Shown here piece after piece: positions 60,301 through 64,000 of a stretch of 64,000 bases of DNA. The position numbers were made by a program, and so were the translations under genes. The stretch is from the NCBI GenBank assembly GCA_004335835.1, contig RWJK01001484.1, forward strand, positions 1 to 64,000. The letters are read 5' to 3'. How positions within the stretch are numbered: position 1 is the stretch's first letter; each line of letters opens with the position of its first letter. Under the pieces are notes generated by a model. It was given only the letters and a program-made list of their open reading frames with translations, ran no database searches and was not told the DNA's origin. Origin of the DNA: Scenedesmus sp. ARA3. Lineage: Eukaryota > Chlorophyta > Chlorophyceae > Sphaeropleales > Scenedesmaceae.

Positions 60301-61037
60301 AACCTGTTGTATTGTCAGATGGTGAAACGCACCTGCATTGTACCCCAGCGCTCCAGCTATGCCCCAGACACACAGGTGGATGATGGCAGTGCCAAAGCCA
60401 CATATGCCCTGCAGCGCATTGTCAAGTAGTGGACACGACGTGGACATACCATATGCATTATCTGAAAACAGTGCACAATGCCTTTAACCAAGGGTTCATG
60501 TGCATAATAGTCAGCAGAGCCGTTTCAAAGCCACAGCCAAACATGCTGTACCTATGCCGTTATCTGCCAGTGCAGGTGTCTGCTCAACTGGCAGCAGCGC
60601 TGCTAGCGCCTTCAATTACCAATTACCAAAGTAGGGCCTCAGGCCCACCCACTAAGGAGCCAGACAAGGCTCATGGGGTCCAAGAACATCGAGAAAGCAG
60701 CCTTATCCAATATAATCTGGGAGAAATCCAGAGCAAACAGCACACACTGTGGTAAGCGGCATCCACTGCACCCATCATCAGCACCAGCACACAGGCCCGG
60801 CAGAGGACACCACTGCCATGTCCTGTCAGTTTTTGCTGGGTGGAATTTATGAATTCCTGTGCTCACCATAGCAATGCTTCCCAAGAAGAGGCCTGTGCTG
60901 AGGATGATGATGGTCTCCAGTGAAGGCGGGCCCCCTAGGCCAGCATCTGCCACCATGACAGACAGCAGCTGCGCGCCTTGGCTGCTGCCAAACAGCAGAT
61001 GCTGAAGCCACTGCATCGCTGCGGATACGCCATCCAT
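57247..61037 (-). CDS. TauE/SafE family membrane permease
   Basis: Member of the TauE/SafE (TSUP) family, which moves sulfite, organosulfonates or related anions across membranes. Exons on the minus strand: 61037-60867, 60408-60333, 60160-60033, 59424-59201, 58934-58765, 58536-58174, 57563-57247; all phases join, giving 482 residues, the usual plant-type length. First half-repeat: FLGSIAM-GICGFGTAIIHL, then AVIACSCCMTISMIPFFFLAN, then VVAALMLSLMLLLN. A long acidic loop (about 200-345, rich in Asp/Glu/Ser) should be cytoplasmic. Second half-repeat: AIGAVAGLATGLLGGATG-GISGPPMMLMYAYLNASKS, ending with LLMLLCFVLMSLSAAG. Its divergent neighbour is a sulfatase, which fits but does not prove sulfur handling. 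Three separate exon edges are copied in tandem. Confidence 0.93.
57560..57965 (-). repeat. Four to five tandem starts of the last permease exon
   Basis: Edges at 57960, 57850, 57759 and 57563, each after a CAG and coding GISGPP(M/I)MLM(Y/H)(A/P)(Y/H)L, plus a remnant near 57605-57640. Only 57563 continues to the stop. All edges have the same phase. Confidence 0.92.
59640..60075 (-). repeat. Five-copy, ~97-bp array carrying an exon end and donor
   Basis: The unit on the minus strand is GTGAGGCCGCTGGCCATCTC, then CCCCTCTGCAAG/GTAACAGAA, then shared intron sequence. Unit positions are near 59661, 59763, 59861, 59958 and 60054. Only the highest-coordinate copy follows the exon body (60160-60033). 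Confidence 0.93.
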
Positions 61038-61450
61038 TTTAGCCGTTGGCCGATCAGGTCCCTGCTTCACGACGTGACTGCTGCACTTTGATAGAGGAAC
61101 TCCCTTGTTACAGCCAGTCCTGCTCTTGGGAACGCATCTGGTCTGAAATTGACAGTAGTGAAACCCGAATGAGAGTGATATGCGTACGATGTCGAAATAT
61201 CTTAGAATGGCAATCGGAACTCTTGCAAATAACAGGGTTACGCAGTCGTCCGTGCTGGAACTTGGCACGTCTCGTTCCTGTCATTTTTGGCATGCCTCGG
61301 CGTGCCTTCTTCACAGCTTCAGCCGAAGCCACACAGCAGTATTAGATCGTTCAACTGCGAGTCTATCTACGCCACTAACTCCTGTGAAAGGCCTTACGGA
61401 GAAGGGAAGCAGCTACTGTACCACTCGGTTGCCCTGAACCCGGTTCTTCC
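61038..61450. promoter_or_regulatory. Divergent promoter region, permease/sulfatase
   Basis: 413 bases between two divergent start codons, so a shared promoter is likely. No sulfur-response motif was identified. Confidence 0.4.
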
Positions 61451-63694
61451 ATGGGTGCTCGAGCAGTGGCAGCTTTGGCTGTCATTGTGTTGTTGCCTGC
61501 TTACTGTGTGAATGCTGCACGTATCAGTGGCAGTGATGGCTTGATGAAGGATGCTGCACACAATAAGCAAACCCCCTCTATTGGTTGCGGCTGCAGCAGC
61601 TGCAAGTGCAGCGCCACAAAGAAACCAAACTTTGTGTTTATCTTGGTAAGTGGCGCAATGCATTTGCCTGACTAATTGCAGTGCTCTGTTTCAACCATCA
61701 ACTTCAGCTTTATCCACAGCACGCACCTTGCGATGCAGCGGTGTTATGTCAGAAAACTGACGCCCATTGGCGTGTGATTGCTGCTGCATGCCCTGCAGGT
61801 TGATGATCAGGATAAGGTATGTGCACCAGCAAGCTTGAGAGATCACAACGTGGCTGTGTATACAGCCGCAACAAAGACAAACCCTTGGATGGCCCAATCT
61901 TGAAACTGTTCAAGATCTTCTTGAGTGTCTTGCAGCAGTGCTGCACACACACAAGACTTGAGATGCAGCCGCGTGTTGTGTGCACTGCACAGCAATAGCA
62001 CATCCCGGCAGATCCACCCTACATAACAAAAAATGCTCAGCAGGCGCCCAACATGCCTGCACGCATGCTGCACCTCAACCTTGGACCAACCATGCCTTGT
62101 TGTGCTGCCTGCACGGCCTTGCTGTTCTACAATTCCAACCGCAGTCTTACAACTCCTCCCACCCACGCTACCAGCCAGCCCTACACAAGTACCTGCGCAC
62201 GCAAGGCACTGAGTTTGATAACCACTACGTCACCACGCCCGTGTGCTGCCCCTCTCGCACCAACATTCTGTTTGGCAAGTACAGCCACAACACAAACATG
62301 ACAGACGTGTTCCCGCCAGTGAGTAATGCTCGTTGGCAGCAACACCTGCGCAACACCACTAGTGCATTTACGCATACCTGCCTCCCATGTTGCACAGCAT
62401 TGAGTAGAGTGGCCGGCGCAGAGCACCATCGATACATGCAGCATAGCTAACGGCTGCTGCAGCTGTGCTTGCCCTTGCACCTTGATGCCCTGCAGCACCT
62501 TGTCAGTTGCTGCCATTTCTGCTTCTGTGATGGCGATTGCCCTGTGCAGCAGCTGCCACGCCTAGCAACCAACACGCAGCTGTTGGTTACATCTTGGCAG
62601 CAGCAGAGTATCTCTGTGGGCAAAAGCTCACATCTGTGTCAACTCTATGTTTACAGCGCTGGTGTCATGACGAGGCTTTGAGCTGTGTGTGCTACATTGA
62701 AATGCTACATCAGCACTACACTGTAAACTGTCCTTTTTACACTCAACTCCCAGGCCGTGGGCTGACTAATGGATGCTGTGCTGTTTTGTTGCTGCAACAA
62801 CATGCCGGCGCCGCTGCACTTCAGGCTGGAGGTTACACAAAGTGAGTGGCGCTGACCAGCCAGTGCAGTTGCTCTTGTATTAGCAGACGCAAGGCTGTCA
62901 ATTTCAATATCATCGTGAGGCTGCTTTCATGGCACAAATTGCGGGGAGGCTATGTGTGCGCATGCGCAGTCCATCTGCTCAGCTTGTTTGGGAGGCTCCG
63001 CCAACTAGTTTCCTGCATATGCTGCATGCTGCTTGCAGGTGGTTAGCTGCGGGGCTCAACCACGGCCCCTACCTGCCAAAATACTTGCAGGATGCAGGAT
63101 ACAACACATACTATGCAGGTGTGACCGTCACACTGTAACTTACAGGTGTTTGAATTTGTAGTTGTTGTGCTATCAAGATGTTACTGCAGGTGATGCAGCT
63201 GGCTGTTGTGCTTTATTGGTGACCTATGACGTTTGGGCTGCACGGCCACGCGATCCCTCTGCACCACCAGACTGGTTGTTTTGCGCTGCTGCTTCTCTCA
63301 ACTGCTTGCAGGAAAGTTCCTGGTGGAGTACGCGCTGTACAACTACCGCCCAGTGCCTGAAGGTGCGGGAAGTTTGACCAGCTTTGACCATCGTTGACCA
63401 GCTATGACCTGCTTTGACCAGCTGGCTGCATCATAGCAATCATGCTGCAGAGATGTGGGGACTTGTGATAACACAAACAGCAGATTATTCTGCATGGTTT
63501 TTGCAAGGCTGCATGTAACGCACGACCATAGCCAGGCTTGGAAGAGCCCTTTTTGCAAACCAGCTGTGCTGTGTTTGTCCCTGCTGCTGCTGCTGCAGGC
63601 TGGACTGACTTTGACGCTGCCATCCACCCCTGGGTGTTCCGCTACGAGTACCCGGTGTTTGCACGCAATGGCGGCCAGCCAACGCTGTACGCGG
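61451..63694 (+). CDS. Sulfatase, secreted (3' end beyond window)
   Basis: Type I sulfatase, which cleaves sulfate esters with a formylglycine made from Cys. Exons seen: 61451-61645, 61799-61816, 62145-62318, 62825-62841, 63039-63118, 63312-63362, 63599-63694; all phases join and the gene runs off the window. A signal peptide (VAALAVIVLLPAYCVNAA) is followed by KPNFVFIL-VDDQDK, with the metal-binding Asp pair at 67-68, then VTTPVCCPSRTNILFGKY. In the latter, C105-C-P-S-R109 is the CxPxR signature with Cys105 as the residue converted. LPKYLQDAGYNTYYAGKFLVEY and AGWTDFDAAIHPWVF resemble arylsulfatase and N-acetylglucosamine-6-sulfatase proteins. The second and fourth exons are only 18 and 17 bases. 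Algae induce secreted sulfatases on sulfur starvation, so the divergent permease is a suggestive neighbour. Confidence 0.9.
63373..63425 (+). repeat. (TTTGACCAGC)-like 10-bp repeat, five units
   Basis: In the sulfatase intron directly after the donor at 63363. TTGAC is the W-box core in plants, but the intronic position leaves its role open. Confidence 0.7.
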
Positions 63695-64000
63695 GTGGGT
63701 TGCTGCGCCGTGCTGCCTGAAACCTGCAACACGCTGCGGCACAGTTTGCATTGGTGCATGTGTTTGTTGAATGACAAACAGATACAAAAGCGCATCCCTG
63801 GTGGGCACCATGCACTGCTGAATAGGCCTGCTGTGCTGTGCCACCCTGGTTTGGTGCCTTGGATGGCCAACTGTGCTGCGGCTGGCGGATGCGTTGACTG
63901 AACTTGCATGCCATGTTCAGCATTCTGCAGCAGAACGTCATCATGTCTTCAGTCTGCATTGCGTGAGGTCACTACGCTGTAGCTAGCTGCAGAGTGTTGG
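63695..64000. other. Sulfatase intron running to window end
   Basis: Opens with a GTGGGT donor. No further exon was recognised before the window ends. Confidence 0.5.

Noticed and set aside
1..64000. Transposons, tRNA or rRNA genes
   Set aside because: No reverse transcriptase, integrase, transposase, terminal repeats, cloverleaf or rRNA core sequence was recognised by eye.

Overview
The window is nuclear DNA from a eukaryote, most probably a chlorophyte green alga. The evidence is spliced genes with GT-AG introns (donors mostly GTGAG, GTGCG or GTGGG; acceptors mostly TGCAG), heavy (CAG)n/(CTG)n content that writes Ala, Gln and Ser runs in proteins, and a gene set that includes a sperm-tail PG-rich repeat protein, a large wall-type glycoprotein with thrombospondin-like repeats, a sulfatase and a TauE/SafE permease. 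The style resembles Scenedesmaceae, but that placement is inference. Nothing looks bacterial or organellar, and I saw no tRNA, rRNA, CRISPR array or recognisable transposon.

Layout: (1) <55-2002, minus: patatin-like phospholipase, its 3' part cut off by the window edge. (2) 2142-9243, plus: STPG-repeat protein. (3) 9719-25264, plus: a 26-exon secreted, membrane-anchored protein with a choice-of-anchor L domain, about 21 thrombospondin-1-like repeats, one membrane helix and a cytoplasmic tail. (4) 29754-33402, minus: unrecognised multi-pass membrane protein. (5) 34782-44200, minus: ankyrin-GYF-RING protein. (6) 45128-47935, plus: ABHD17-like serine hydrolase. (7) 49601-50879, plus: universal-stress-protein-like protein. 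(8) 53304-55622, plus: secreted SOUL heme-binding-type protein. (9) 57247-61037, minus: TauE/SafE permease. (10) 61451->63694, plus: sulfatase, cut off by the window edge. I built each exon chain by hand from splice sites. In every complete model the exon phases join and the total coding length is a multiple of three. The genes show no shared pathway. The permease and sulfatase are divergent neighbours that could share a sulfur theme.

The most striking feature is not a gene. In at least seven of the ten genes, exon edges, meaning a splice site plus 30-100 bases of adjoining exon and some intron, have been copied in tandem into the neighbouring intron or 3' flank. Copy number is 2-7 and the period is mostly 90-130 bp. 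Examples are seven copies of an ankyrin exon start (39060-39885), five of another (38090-38610), five of an exon start in the membrane-protein gene (31617-32140), five of a donor edge in the permease gene (59640-60075), four exon starts in the thrombospondin gene (14606-15000), and triplicated stop-codon ends in the SOUL and permease genes. Many copies keep an intact AG or GT, so they are candidate decoy or alternative splice sites. I know of no described element that accounts for them.

Two other window-wide trends stand out. (CTG)n tracts sit directly against 3' splice sites. Non-coding sequence is T/G-rich on the transcribed sense strand and switches sign near 26.7 and 56.7 kb, which I use to assign flanks to genes.
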